Shown: positions 44,912 to 58,154 of the stretch, one piece after another
How the letters are laid out: each line of letters begins with the position of its first letter
How positions within the stretch are numbered: the stretch's first letter is position 1
From: Corbicula japonica
Taxonomy: Eukaryota > Mollusca > Bivalvia > Venerida > Cyrenidae
Assembly: GCA_038501625.1 (NCBI GenBank)
Contig: JAZAYU010000015.1
Span: forward strand, 2,502,991-2,566,990
DNA: 64,000 nt
Direction: 5' to 3'
The notes under the pieces: generated by a model
What the model was told of the DNA's origin: nothing
The model's database searches: none
What the model saw: only the letters and a program-made list of their open reading frames with translations
Made by a program: the position numbers and the translations under genes

Positions 44912-46330
44912 AGCTTGACTATTCGGAGAATAGGGGAGCTTTCCTACTCGCCCCGGTGTCGGCGTCGGCGTTCCCGTCGGCGTCCGTTAAACAAAAAAAT
45001 GCACTTCGGTCTATAACTTGAAAACTACTTACGATATCAACTTGAAACTTGGAATATATATTCACCATCAAATTCTACATCATTACCAATAACACCCATG
45101 ACTCTGCTACAAATATTTTTTCAAGTTATGCCCCTTTTTCACTTAAATTTTGCGTTAAGGAAAATATGCACTTTGGTCCATAACTTTTAAACTACTTGAG
45201 ATATCAACTTGAAACTTGGAATATGTTTTCACCATCAAATTCTACATCATTAACAACAAGACCCATAACTCTGCTGTCAATATATTTCAAGTTATGCCCC
45301 TTTATTCTTATATTTTGTGTTAAGCAAAATATGCATTTTGCCCATAACTTTAAAACTACTTGAGATATTGCCTTGAAACTTGAAATATATTTTCACCATC
45401 AAAATCTACATCATAATTAACAAAATTCATAACCCTGCTTCTGATATTTTTCTAATTATGCCTTTATAACTTAAATTTTGCATTAAGCAAAATATTCACT
45501 TGGCCCTTAACTTTAAAACTACTTGAGCTATCACCTTGACACCTGAAAAATATATTTACCATCAAATTCTAGGTCATTATCAACAACACCCATAACTCTG
45601 CTACCAATTATTTTCAAGTTATGCCCCTTTTTCACTTATGCAATTGTCCCATAATTTTGAAACAAAAGGAGATATTACTTTGAAACTTGGAATATATGTT
45701 TGCAATCAGTTTCTAAATCATTATCAACAAGATCCATAACTCTATTAAAAATATTTCTGTAAGTTATGCCCATTTCGCATTTAGTTTTTACATCGACTGT
45801 TCGATATTTCATTGAAACTTTGAATATTTTTTCACCATCAAAATCTACATCATTACCAACAACACCCATAACTGTAAAACAATTACTCTACAAGTTATGC
45901 CCCTTTTTCCACTGTTACTTTTTTCACTTATATTTTCGCACTTCATCGATAACTTTGCAAATACTTAAGGTATCAACTTCCAACTTCCATTATATTTTTA
46001 TTTTAGTTCTTTTTCTGTAACATTACTGAAGTGATTGATATTGAACTAAAAGTAAATGTCTCTAATAAAAAATTACTAACAAGTTTTTTAACTAATCCAG
46101 AAATATTTCATAGTTATTCCCCTATTCAGTTTAATATTTATGGTACATTAAGGAATTATTTCTGTTATTTGAAATGAATTTCTCCCTTACCATTCACTTG
46201 TTAATATTTTTCCTGATTGCACATGAATGTATGGTCATAGTTGTTATTGTTTTAATCTTCAAATTGCATTTGTTTCAAATGATTCGAATAGTCGAGCGCG
46301 CTGTCTCCTCTGACAGCTCTTGTTCATAGA
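44912..46330. repeat. Dispersed element with internal tandem units of about 130-150 bp
   Basis: The left end carries 'ggtgtcggcgtcggcgttcc' (44955-44974). Internal units share 'ataactttaaaactacttga', 'ttcaccatcaaattctacat' and 'caagttatgccccttttt'. The right end has 'gtcgagcgcgctgtc'. Short inverted ends: 'gactattcg' (44917-44925) and 'cgaatagtc' (46285-46293). Same superfamily as 3655-5385. Confidence 0.7.
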
Positions 46331-46950
46331 TAAGTTCATGACAGAGTAAGCAATAAAACACACATTGTTAAAACTCGACTGTTCGATACTTGCCTTACTC
46401 GATACCTTAACAAATTAACCTTGTCTTTTTAAACATGACATGAGTGAAATGGATTGGCATAAGAGCTAGTATGTAAAGTGAAACTCTTAACTTCAAGCCA
46501 AATTGAAAGAAGGGGTTGGGACTGTGTCGATTCATTTAGCCGGTTGAAGTGAAATAAAATCCTAAACTTCAAGCCAAATTAAATGGGAAAGGTTGATGAT
46601 TAAAAGTGAACTCCATTCATAATACCGAAATAATAATCCTATCTCAGAATGTTGAGACTGTCGGGTTGTGGAATAGGATACCAATTACCAATCTGGACCA
46701 GCCGGAGCTTCTTCTTAGGCTATAAATGCACTGCGTGGTTTTCTGTTAAGTAACATTTTGAGGCTTCCCAATTTCGTTGTTTTGAAATTTCTTCATTTTA
46801 AGTTCAATACTTTTAAATGTTGAATAATATTATATAACGTGGCGATTTTAAATTAGTCGATCGAAATTAGCAAAACGAAATGTTTTGGTATGCTAGATTT
46901 AAAATCTAATATATTGCGTAGTTTACAGTACTGATCTCCTTTGTTTGATG
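46331..46950. other. Gene-free stretch
   Basis: Short direct repeats ('acttcaagccaaatt', about 46490 and 46564). No gene. Confidence 0.35.
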
Positions 46951-47230
46951 ACAAGGGGTTCAATCCACCTCAGTGACCCCCTTCCCCTCTGGATCCGCCC
47001 CTGACTCTAAGCAATCAAATTGCATTCTTGAACAGAAAGCGATGGTACATGTCTTAGGATAGTTACATGATAATTTTCAAATTTCTGAACAAAATCAAAC
47101 TAAATAGTTTAACACTGCTGGACAAATTGGGGTTCAATCCACCTAACTGACCCCCTCCCCCCTGGATCCGCCCCTGACTAAGCAATCAAATTGCATTCTT
47201 GAATTGAAAGCAATGGTACATGTATGCATT
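46951..47230. repeat. Tandem pair of about 155-bp units with 'ggatccgcccctgac'
   Basis: 'ggggttcaatccacct', 'ctggatccgcccctgac' and 'gcaatcaaattgcattcttg' recur in the same order near 46968-47060 and 47128-47228. Confidence 0.6.
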
Positions 47231-49185
47231 GTCTTCTTTAGACAACTGCGTCAAACCACACTCGACCGATTTTACGTTTAAGCCAGAATCTGCTAGTATA
47301 TCAAACGAATCGCACAATTCTTCCACCACAAAACACAGATTCAAAAATTAAATATTTTATATGTAAACCGAAGCATACAAACTTACCGTCCATACAAAAA
47401 CTACAGCCGAGATTTGTTTTAAAAAAGCTGCGGTATTCGTAAGCCGATTAATATACTTATATGCGGCATTGATTATGGTCGCTGCTTCTTTCCTTTCAGA
47501 GAACTCACCATAACGCGAGCGTGCAATTAATTTGCACCACCTATAAGTATAACGCTGTGTTTACGACGACATTAATGGATAAATGGAGTCGGTTACTGCA
47601 ATCCGAACAAAGTGCAATAAATATAAAGACTTATATGGCATCTCATGCCATTAATTTAGTCTTCTGTTTCTAGGGAATATACTGCGTGGGATATTACCCT
47701 TGTATTAAGAATAACTCACAAGGGCATATAAAGAGACCAATGGCAAACTCGGTTTGATTGGCGAGTCACTTCACGATGCAAGAAACTCTAGCTTGTTGAA
47801 AGAATCGCGGTCTAATTGTTTGTAGGTAAAGAAAAATGCATCGGATGTTGGAGATTGGGGTTAGACAATTCTGGCTCAAATGCCGAAAACGTTTATTTGT
47901 CATGCCATGATGTCAGATTTTAATGTGTCTCCAAGTTTGTTCTAATCAGAAATGTAAGATTTCTAGGGATTGTTCCAATTTTAAATTCAGAGGTTGATGA
48001 AATGATATAGTGGAGATCATCTCCCGATCAGAATACTTGACGCTGAAATTTTGCTCTTAATCGCATTTTTTTATGACCTCTATCCTGTGGAATTTTTGCG
48101 AAAACTCATGAAATTTCGCAACACCCAACTAACAACTTCCCTGCGAACATTTAACAGTCAGCAACAGACAAACTAATTACATCTACTGACTCGTTGAATC
48201 CCGTAAGTCAGAATTGCTACCATTTGCTGATTTTCTCGACAATAACGGAAGTAATTGATAGGGGACTGTCCTAATTACTACACTACTAAATTGCGGATAA
48301 TAGCAAGTTTTAGAGCTTTTCTCTTATCGTATTTACGTAGCATTATAAAGTTGTGTAAATAAATAAACGCCTTGTTATAAAAGCATTTCACAAACAACTT
48401 CTCTTACCTTTTTATATTTTATACCAATGCAAACAATTGCAAACGCATAATGTCCAATTCAATTAGCGTTTTAAACTTATTTTTAAAGGGCAAAGATATC
48501 ACATAATCGCCTTAATTTCAATACTGTGCAAATGAGAAAAATATATTCATATTGGGCTACAAAAATTCAAACATAGCATTTTCTTTTTATAGTGTTAGCG
48601 TCAAATAGGATTTCACCTTTTTATGCTTTTTTTGGCGGATGAAATGTTGAAGTATTCCATACTGAATTGTGAAAATGCAGTTTTAACTTATGTCAGTAAA
48701 TTATATTAACCAGACTACTGTTAAAATCTTTCTGTGATATATTTTTCTTAATGATTTGTGTCGAAAACGTAAAAACAGATAATATTTGTAGTCTGGTTTA
48801 AATTCTCCGAGGAGTTGGCCACAAACATTCCAAATCCAGTTGTCATGTTTCACCAACATGTCACCTAGGCTAAAACTTGGCAGAACATCGTATCCATCAA
48901 AAATTGCCCCTGTAGACAGTTTGTTTTCAATCTGAAAATCCTCCTTATGGCAGTATCTTTTAATTCCTCACTCCTCTCCCCTTAACAAGGAATAAACAAG
49001 AAATAAATAATAATAATTATTTCCGTGACGCGCCCCATATCAAAGTTCATTGTTTACCCTCTACACCCTATATACGTGTTTAATCATTTGTTTTTGTACG
49101 AAAGGCACATCCGTGTCATCTTTTCAGGATCTGCACCATTCGCTTCTTGGTCAGAAATAACTTCATAAATCCTGAAGCGAAATAC
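47231..49185. other. Gene-free stretch, about 2 kb
   Basis: No open frame of note, no domain and no clear repeat recognised. Confidence 0.35.
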
Positions 49186-49405
49186 TTAAAAATAATATTG
49201 CGCTACTGAGGAACGAACCCGTACGGCGACAGCGCCTAGCCATGCAATACCATATACGTTACCTATGAAGCTAACCGGGACAACCCCAAAAAAGGTTGTT
49301 TGGATAACACCGATAAACACAATCAAATGCACTGGAAACCGATTATTTACTGATAATAGTACTGACTTTGTACGTTTTACGTCCGCCATAAGAACCACTT
49401 GTCCT
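49186..49405 (-). repeat. tRNA-derived SINE, single copy, minus strand
   Basis: Shares 'agcgcctagccatgcaat' and 'tgataatagtactgac' with the triple array at 39890-40490. The A-box half is diverged. Confidence 0.55.
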
Positions 49406-49983
49406 TCATTTTTTGCCAACTGATCTGGATCTATACTGTTCTGGATACACGGCATATCCCATGTTTAATCTGTATACATCTTCATTAAGTTGAGAAAAAA
49501 AAGAAAAATGATACACAAGTACTTACATTTGTGCGCGTAGAATTTCGAGGATTTTCGTGTTGGTTTTAAATTCTTGGATCGTATCCACAAAATAAGTATA
49601 TCATACGAAAATTAGTGAATGCACAGCATGGCGCGTATAATCGTGACAGATGAAATATTAATCGGACTATCAATTCTGTAACATGGTTTGTCTCATTGGT
49701 CCAAAAAGATCTCCAGCGATAATTCAATGTTTCAGGAGTCGGTGATTGTCGAAATCAATCTTTTTCGCCGCTAAAGAGCAAATAAACCTGGCGATTGAGA
49801 TTAAGAAGACAGTCTTGAATATATCGGAATTTCCATATAATAAAGGTGCCCGGTCACGTATGAGAACGAAAATATTGAGGACGAAAATATTAAGTGTGGT
49901 CAAATATCAAAATTAATAAAAAAAATTAAAGAAGACCTTCAAACAGAAATAAATACATGTATGGTGTAATATTCTTACACAGT
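49406..49983. other. Gene-free stretch
   Basis: Near 49420-49445 'tgatctggatctatactgtt' recalls the element at 34620. Nothing else. Confidence 0.3.
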
Positions 49984-50068
49984 CAATCTACGAGTGAATA
50001 TATTTAAACCAAAGTTATTTGGTTCTTCAATCTACGAGTGAATATATTTAAACCAAAGTTATTTCAGA
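49984..50068. repeat. Tandem duplication, two units of about 46 bp
   Basis: 'caatctacgagtgaatatat' plus 'taaaccaaagttattt' occurs twice in succession. Confidence 0.8.
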
Positions 50069-50682
50069 GTTACGTACGCAGTAAAATTCACTCGTAAAAG
50101 ATGATAAACTATACTGATACTTTTAGTCTTAAGTTTTGCTTCATTTCAGTCATTAATAGGCATTATATAGCGGTATATTTTATATTAACCACAACTGAGA
50201 CATTGAAGTATTACACCATGAAATGTGAATAGGCAGCTTTAACAACACGTGTGTTTCCTGAAGTTTATAGACCAGACTATTATCGAAAACAAAATCTCCT
50301 GTAAAACTTTAACCGACTGTTGAATGTCCAGAAGATTCTATTTCACTGTTATAAAATGCTGACTGCCTAGATGTTCATACAGGAGAGAAGATGATACATA
50401 TTAAATTGATTAATACCAATTACACTACCGTGTTATTGAGTTAATTGGTACAACAACAAAAATGTTGATCGGACAAGTTTTCCATTGGCTGTAACAAGAC
50501 TAAAATGACAAAAAATCAGTTTAAGGATGAAATATTAAAAAATGACAATGTTATAGCCAACGTTAAGTTTAAAGTCTTTTTGCGACGGACTGTCAAACAA
50601 AAAAGAGCCATATATATCGCCTTTTATTCAAAACGAAGGAAAACTTTTTGATAATTAAGTAATTATGATAATGATAATTAAC
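50069..50682. other. Left flank of copy B
   Basis: Unique sequence to about 50640, where 'aactttttgataattaag' first appears. A 'taatgataat' simple stretch follows before the phrase recurs at 50683. Confidence 0.5.
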
Positions 50683-50936
50683 TTTTTGATAATTAAGGAC
50701 GAAGATAAGAATAACCAGATGGATAAACCTTTTTTTACCACTTAACTCGATTGTATAGAAATACTAAGACGTCTAGATTGAAACAACTGAACAGCGTCCG
50801 TCTTAAGTGCAGTTATAAAACATATTGCTTCATTTTCCAAAGTGTGTTCACTAAATATACATAGACATAATCAAAGGAGACAAATTCGTCGCTGATGTAC
50901 TGTACACCAAATAAAAGCTGCTTTCTATTGGCTAAA

Positions 50937-51116
50937 ATGTTAGTGGAAACCCGTAAGGCTAGATACAAACATCAGTTGATGGCCAATTTAGCTGAAGAAA
51001 AATTAATACTCCCTCTAAAAACAAAAACTATGTACTTCTGCAACTGTAGGAACATAAAACCATTACCCAAAACACTTAAAAAAAGAAGAAAAATACTTTT
51101 AAAAGAATGCCAATAA
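50937..51116 (+). CDS. Small basic ORF (possible 5' exon), copy B
   Basis: A 59-codon ATG frame, counterpart of 28147-28302, with a longer end (KKRRKILLKECQ). No recognised domain. Conserved TATAAAA at 50814-50820. Evidence for coding is weak. Confidence 0.25.
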   Translation: MLVETRKARYKHQLMANLAEEKLILPLKTKTMYFCNCRNIKPLPKTLKKRRKILLKECQ

Positions 51117-54047
51117 ACAGGTTAGCCGCAAGTAAATTAAGTCATTTGTAAGGGTGGTATTCTTCAAAATGACGTCCATGGTGGCATAGAGTGTATGTTT
51201 TCATGCAGAGTTTTATTCAAACTTTACTAGGCGGCCATGTATCGTATTGTCTAAGAGTAAATAAATCGAAGAGACTCAAACGACTAGATATATAGACCAT
51301 ATAGAGAAACGCAATAGTGTACGCTAACCTGTAAGAACAAACTGTACACAGACAGTATTAAATAACTTGTAGATGTGGATATTGTTAAAATGCTTTTCTT
51401 CAATCATATTATTATATTTTATACTTTTATTAAATTAATTTATTCCAAACTTTATAATAGCCAATAACTGTGACACTTAGGTAGGTTTATGGTGACATTA
51501 AAGGATAAATTGGGTCAACAGCTGACATCTGAAGCAATTTTCCTTCTCTGATGGAAATGTCTGATCGTTATAAAGAGAAAAGAATGTGCGAAGAGTAATC
51601 AAGGTCTCATTTATTACTGATGAGAACAACTATTTTAAAGCTTTAGGGGTTTTAAGAAAGCAAACCTCGTTTGATCGGTCCTAATTTATCAAAGCAAAAC
51701 TAAAACGATGTGTTTATCCATTGTAGACCCTCATTTTCGGGTGGGGTGGGGGCAGCCACTTTAATTCGAACACCGTAGATATTTCGAACTCGCATCTCGG
51801 TCCCAGCAAATCGCCGATATATCTCATATGCATTAAAATTTGATAATTCGAACTTCAAACTCTAAAGTCGAGTCCCGTTGTCTCATTTTCTATAAATTTC
51901 TATATCGATATTTAGAACTAACTGAAATTTATCGCTCACAAGTGTAACAGGTCCAAGTTTTTACACTTCAAGCGGGTAACAATAGCGGCGTCGTATGATT
52001 GGCGCACGTTATAAAATTAGCAAGGCAATTTAATCGGACAACGTGATCCCTGTAACAAACAAATACTATAAATTGTTTTTATCTCATTAAAATGTAATTA
52101 AAACATAATTTATATATTTAAAGAAAACGCTAAACATACTGACTGCCGAAGAAAACGCAAAACTTTATTTTTGGAATATTTTTGATGTGTCTAATAGTTT
52201 AATTAATTGGCAGAAAACACAGCCTCCACACATGGCCAAAAAGAGGACAATAGATAAATGTTTGGCAAACAAAGAGATAAGCAAGGTGATCAACTGTAGA
52301 TGTGCAGGTCGCTTTAGAATATTATGTTCGTACCATTTCTTTTTGAATTTTCATATTTTTTTTAAAAGAAAAACTTTGAAAATGTTTAATTTATAGAGAA
52401 AAAAACAAAGCTAGCATTAAAATTTGTTATGAGATAGGTCATATGCGTTACACAATGTACATCGAAAACTAAATCATGGTTTTCCGCGCAACCTTTTGGA
52501 GGTTGTCCCGGTGCTCGGCGTCAAGTGGCTAGGCGCAGTCGCTCTATGGTTCAATTTCCTTTGTAGGCTTACGATGATGTTAATTTTGATTTAGGCGGAC
52601 CGTGCTTAAGGTGATGACGGCAGTTTAGAAAAACCATTCTATGGTACAGTAAAGTGACTGATAATCACCAGACAGTTTAATTCATGCTGCGTAACATAAT
52701 GGTCAAGAAATAAAGTTAAGCGAAACGAAGCAAATCACTGCGCGGAGGTTGACAGGTCATGTCTTGGACCGTGAACTGTGTTTTATACATTGTTGATGAC
52801 GTCACAATCGATATGACGTAGCATATCGTTCTTAGAAACAAGATTGCAAACATAGAAGCTGAAAACAAATATGAACAAGTTTTTGATCAGGACAGACGAA
52901 AGAATTATCAGTGGCAAAACGTCCGTTTGTGACCACGTAAGTATTATTTTATGAGATCGAAAAATATATAACTGACTTCCGTTTTGGAAGATTTTACGTA
53001 ATAATTGTGATAGTCGGACATTGTCATTGGCTAGAATGCAGTTTACCGGTACAGATGATACATAGAGCTCGCATAATACTTATATATTAATAATTTAATA
53101 CAACAAGCGAGGGCATGGGGGGCAGTCCCCATAAACCCCTATATTTTGAACTAACTGTTCAATAAATACAAAAAAAATACCAGCGGGGTTAACAACAAAT
53201 TTTACGTACCGGTAAACTGCAGGGTTTACCGTCATTAGACAGAGCTACAACTAAATTTTTATCGGTGAGAGTGTTGAAAGAGGAAAATAAAAACACAAAC
53301 AACTTTTTTTGAGGATGAAGGTTGTGGTAATGGCTATATTCATGTCCCTGAATCCCCCAACAAACAACAAATGTTTGGTTGTAAGTAAAATGAATAGATG
53401 TAAAAAAATCAAGGGGGTTATCTCATCCAGACACTCCTGAATTCCCAGAAGCTGTCCACCTTCTTCAACCATATAACACTTCTTTTATGCCCCCAAAAAG
53501 TGGGAGGAATATAGAGTTGTACTTGTAAGCCCGTACATCCGTCCGTACGTACGTCCCCAAATCTTGTGTTATCAACTTCTCCTAAACTATAAGGCAGATT
53601 TCATTCAAACTTGCACAGATGATTAAGCAGGATGTGTAGATGATCGTCAAGAAAGGATTTTTTCCTGCGACCATTTTAACCAGGCTTATGGCCATTTGCT
53701 ATTACATATCACTCAGAAAACATAATATCTCCGCACTAGAGCTCTGTTAAGCCTATATAGCTCTACTGACATACTGGTCAGAAAAGAACCCGTAAACTGT
53801 TTAATCAAGTGCCTGTGTGGAAGTTATGGACTTGTACCTTCTTGCAGGCAAACTTTAAATTCTAAGTTTTAAAAGGGTCATAATTAGATCAAAAAGCAAG
53901 GTATTGATATGGTTCGTGGCATACATATTTGATATATGATGCTGAACATTTGCAAAGTTCAAAACTGTAGTATGATTAGTACTTGGAAGTTACGAGCATG
54001 TACCTGGAAGCATTAGAAGTATAATTAATTTTCACTTTTAATTTCAG
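51117..54047. other. Non-coding part of copy B
   Basis: Counterpart of 28303-32239, including the 15-bp-ended MITE near 53038-53222 and lacking the block that corresponds to 30936-31912. The orphan palindrome arm is at about 53735-53790. Confidence 0.45.
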
Positions 54048-54069
54048 TTGGTTGGTTACCTCTATGTGG
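54048..54069 (+). CDS. 22-nt micro-exon, copy B
   Basis: Identical in sequence and splice signals to 32240-32261. Confidence 0.45.
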
Positions 54070-57000
54070 GTAAGTGAACGTTTTGTTTTGTTTCACACTT
54101 TCACAATTTTCTTTAACTTTTTATGTGTTGCATATTGAGCTTAGCTTTATCATCATTTCAACGTTTGTCTGCCTTTTTCTTTACTTGATAATGTCTTCTG
54201 ATAACTGTACTGTTAAAGTTCATATTAGCCGCGCCATGTGAAAATGTGTCTTCATGAATATGACATCATTTCAAAAAATTATTTAAAAAAGATGACAACA
54301 TCGAGTAATATATTTCGAGCGAATAAATAAACAATGTAGTAAATATTAGTTACAAGATAATTTAATGTTTGTAGTAAAATTTACGGTTTAATATAGAATG
54401 AAAAATGAAATTGGGTTCTTTCTAAAAATAGCAAAATCTGAAGATGCTAAAAATATTACCGAAGACAGATTTTCCCGTAACGAACTTACTTGTTATATCT
54501 TCTTTTCTTCTGTTTCAAAATTTTTGTGTTTGCAGTTCATATAATTTTAGTGTTTTACTCTTTATATTACTGTATAATGTCTAATTTTGCACGGATTTAA
54601 TTTTTTACTTACTGTGTGAAATCGAAAAGAATACCAGAATGGACTGAACACCCACAATGCAAAATGAAGGGGTATATATTTAAATAAATAATTTACAGCA
54701 TTGAAAACAAGACCCATAACTCTTTCATTTTTTTTTCAAATTTTGCCCCATTTTTACTAAGATTTTGTGGTTTTTTTATGATATTGGTCCAAAGCTTTGA
54801 AACTACTTCAGATACAAACTATTATGAAATGTATGTATATCCACCATCACAATCTATATCATTACTAAAAAGAGATACCTCTATACATCTAGTTTTTAAA
54901 CTAATTTAAAAGTTCTGCCACTTTCTCCCCTTTTGATGAAGTTTATTTTCATTTGGTCTATAACTTTAAAACTACTGAAGATTTCTAATTCAACTTGGCA
55001 TCGAAAATTGACATCATTTCGAACAATTTTGATGGTTGGGAATCTAGAAACACGCTGTTTTCAATGGTGGCCTAGACATTGCAGTGATACAAGTGCTGCT
55101 TATTAAGTTATTGCTCTGTTCGTCACTGCTATGCCATAGACAAAACAGAAAAATATAAAAAATTCTCAAACCGCAAACGCAGTTCCACCAAAGTTTGCTC
55201 AAATATATGCTATAAGTGTATGAATATTTTACATAAGTTAAGAAAAGTTTGAACAGTAGAGGAAAATATTAGTAGTTAGACCTAAAAGATCCCTAAAATT
55301 CAATTTGCAATTGATAAAAAAGCAACACAAAACAAGAATTCAAATGCCAAGATGAGTGAAATGATACTGAAAACAATATCTAAGGTCCTTAAAAAGAACG
55401 TTCAATTATGAAGAGAGAAATCAACATTTTATTTTAATATCATCCAGTTTCGAGGAAATTGAAGGTCAAACACACTTTTACAAATAACTCACATTTTATT
55501 CATTTGATAGATCAAAGGATCTTAGGTATAATTGTCAGTAACTCATTACTCATCAAGACATTTACATTGTTGTTTATTGTTGCTTCATTTTTGTGATAAA
55601 TCGCAGGAATTTTAGGGATTTTTTGGTCTACTAATTTTTCTTAACTGTTCTAAATTTTCTTAGTGTATGTAAATTGAACATATATTAATAACATAGGTTT
55701 GTGCAAAGTTTGATGGAGCTGCATTGTGCCGTTTGAGAGATTTTTATATTTTTCTTTTTTGTCTATGACATAGCAATGACGAACGGAGCAATACCTTAAT
55801 CAAACTGTTCTACTATTTATTCTTAATATAATGTAATATTGTCTTAGTAATTGAATTTGACCTTATGAACCTACTAGTAGTCTATATCATCTAGACGTTC
55901 GGTCATTGATCACAGCGTCTGAATGATTGAGACCTACAAGTACATGTAGTATTATATATTACAAATTGCATGCCTTGCAAAATAAATCCCTGCGAAAGTA
56001 AAGGATTCTACAAATCCCTGCGAAAGTAAAGGATTATACAATAATTTCTGTGTTGTTTTCTTGTCTTTCTTTCTATTAGTGTCTAGATTACTGTTTTTCT
56101 TTCTTTTCTTCTTTCCTTTAGGCCATAGACTTATGACATATGGAAAGTGGCGGCAAGACATGATTGTTGGCCCTTATAGTGGGGTACAATGCACATCAAT
56201 GGCAACAGCTGCCCTTGTTTTCTTTGCCAAAATGGGCGGCAAAAAAATGTTCCGTCCAGATGATATTGATAGAATTTTATTAGAAGGACATGTTCTACAT
56301 ACTTATTTTCGGTATGAATGATAATTGTCTTTCTATCAAAAATACATATACTTTTCTTCTTAGGGAACACAAAATAGCGGTACAAATTTCATGTAAAAAC
56401 ACATAAGTATGTTTTATATTCAGATCACCTGGCACATCTGACTTCAGATCATGATCTAAACCATTCGCATTCAGATTTGAAAGGTTAATTCTGACCAAGA
56501 AGAGACCAGTGTAGATCCGCATTATATATGCAGGTTTATCTGGATCTATACTGGTCTCATGTAATAAAAGACGTTTCCATTGAAGGGTAATTGTTTAAAG
56601 TGTCTTAATTATACCCCCGCTTCAAAGAAGAGAGGGGGATTACTGTTTTACCCTTGTCCGTCCGTGTGTGCGTACGTCCGTAAACAAACTTCCGTTGCAG
56701 TTTTCTCAGGAACTATAACATGCAGTAGCCTAATATTTTGCATATTTCTTTACCCTATAGTCCCATATGGTGTAAAGCGATTTTATGCTCATTGCTCTTC
56801 TACTTCTTAATTTTCTAAGCAACTATAACATATAGAGGCCTGATATTTAGCATATTGATTTAACCTATATTCCCATAAGGTGTAAAGCGATTTTATGCTC
56901 CTTGCTTATCTACTTCTAAGTTTTCTAAGCAACTATAACATATGGAGGACTGATATTTTTCATATTGATTTATTCTATAGTCCCATATGGTGTTAAGCGA

Positions 57001-58104
57001 TTTTATGCTCCTTGCTCATCTACTTCCTGTATACCGAATACTTAGATTTTTACACATATTTGACATACATGCACAATTTCCGTGGCACTTTTCTTAGCAA
57101 CTATAACATGCAACAGCCTGATATTTTGCCTTTTGCTTTATCCTATAGTCCCATATGGTGTTAAGCGATTTTATGCTCCTTGCTCATCTACTTCCTGTTT
57201 ACCGAATATTTAGACATTTACTCGTAGTTGACATACATGCACAAATTCCGTGGCACTTTTCTTAGCAACTATAACATGCAACAGCCTGATATTTTGCCTA
57301 TTGCTTTATCCTATAGTCCCATATGGTGTAAAGCGATTTTATGCTCCTTGCTCATCTACTTCCTGTTTACCGAATACTTAGATTTAAACACATAGTTGAC
57401 ATACATGAACAATTTCCGTGGCACTTTTCTTAGCAACCTTAACATGCAACAGCCTGATATTTTGCCTATTGCTTTATCTTATAGTCCCATATGGTGTAAA
57501 GCGATTTTATGCTCCTTGCTCATCTACTTCCTGTTTACCGAATACTTAGATTTTTACACATAGTTTACTTACATGCACAATTTCTGTCGCAGTTTTCTTA
57601 GCAACTATAACATGCAGCAGCCTGATATTTTGCATATTGCTTTCTCCTATAGTCCCATATGGTGTAACGCAATTTTATGCTCTTTGACATAAAGGGCATC
57701 TTTATTGAAATACACAAATTACAGTTTGAAGGTCATATTTCTCACAGTAGGGGTATCACTAGTAAGCATGGGCTCACAGATTTACTTGTTTTATATGACA
57801 AAGGGCGCATCAAGGTACAATTTTTATTCATGAAATTGAAGCTATTCGTTGAAATGACGTCATAAAGTTGAGCAGACGACGACATTCCTGACTAAGTTTT
57901 TCGTAGTAAAATTAACATCACTTATTTTCTAACCTTTTCTTGCCTTGCCAAGCATATGCTTCTGTTTTTACAATGCAATACTTTTATTAAGACGACCTCT
58001 AAAGTTTATCTAAAGAAATAGGGCATAAAATAATTAGTGAAACAGCAGTTAAATGAGAAGCAGTTAAGATAAATTCTAACTTTGTTAAGGTTTGCCAAAA
58101 CATA

Positions 58105-58154
<50 letters not shown>

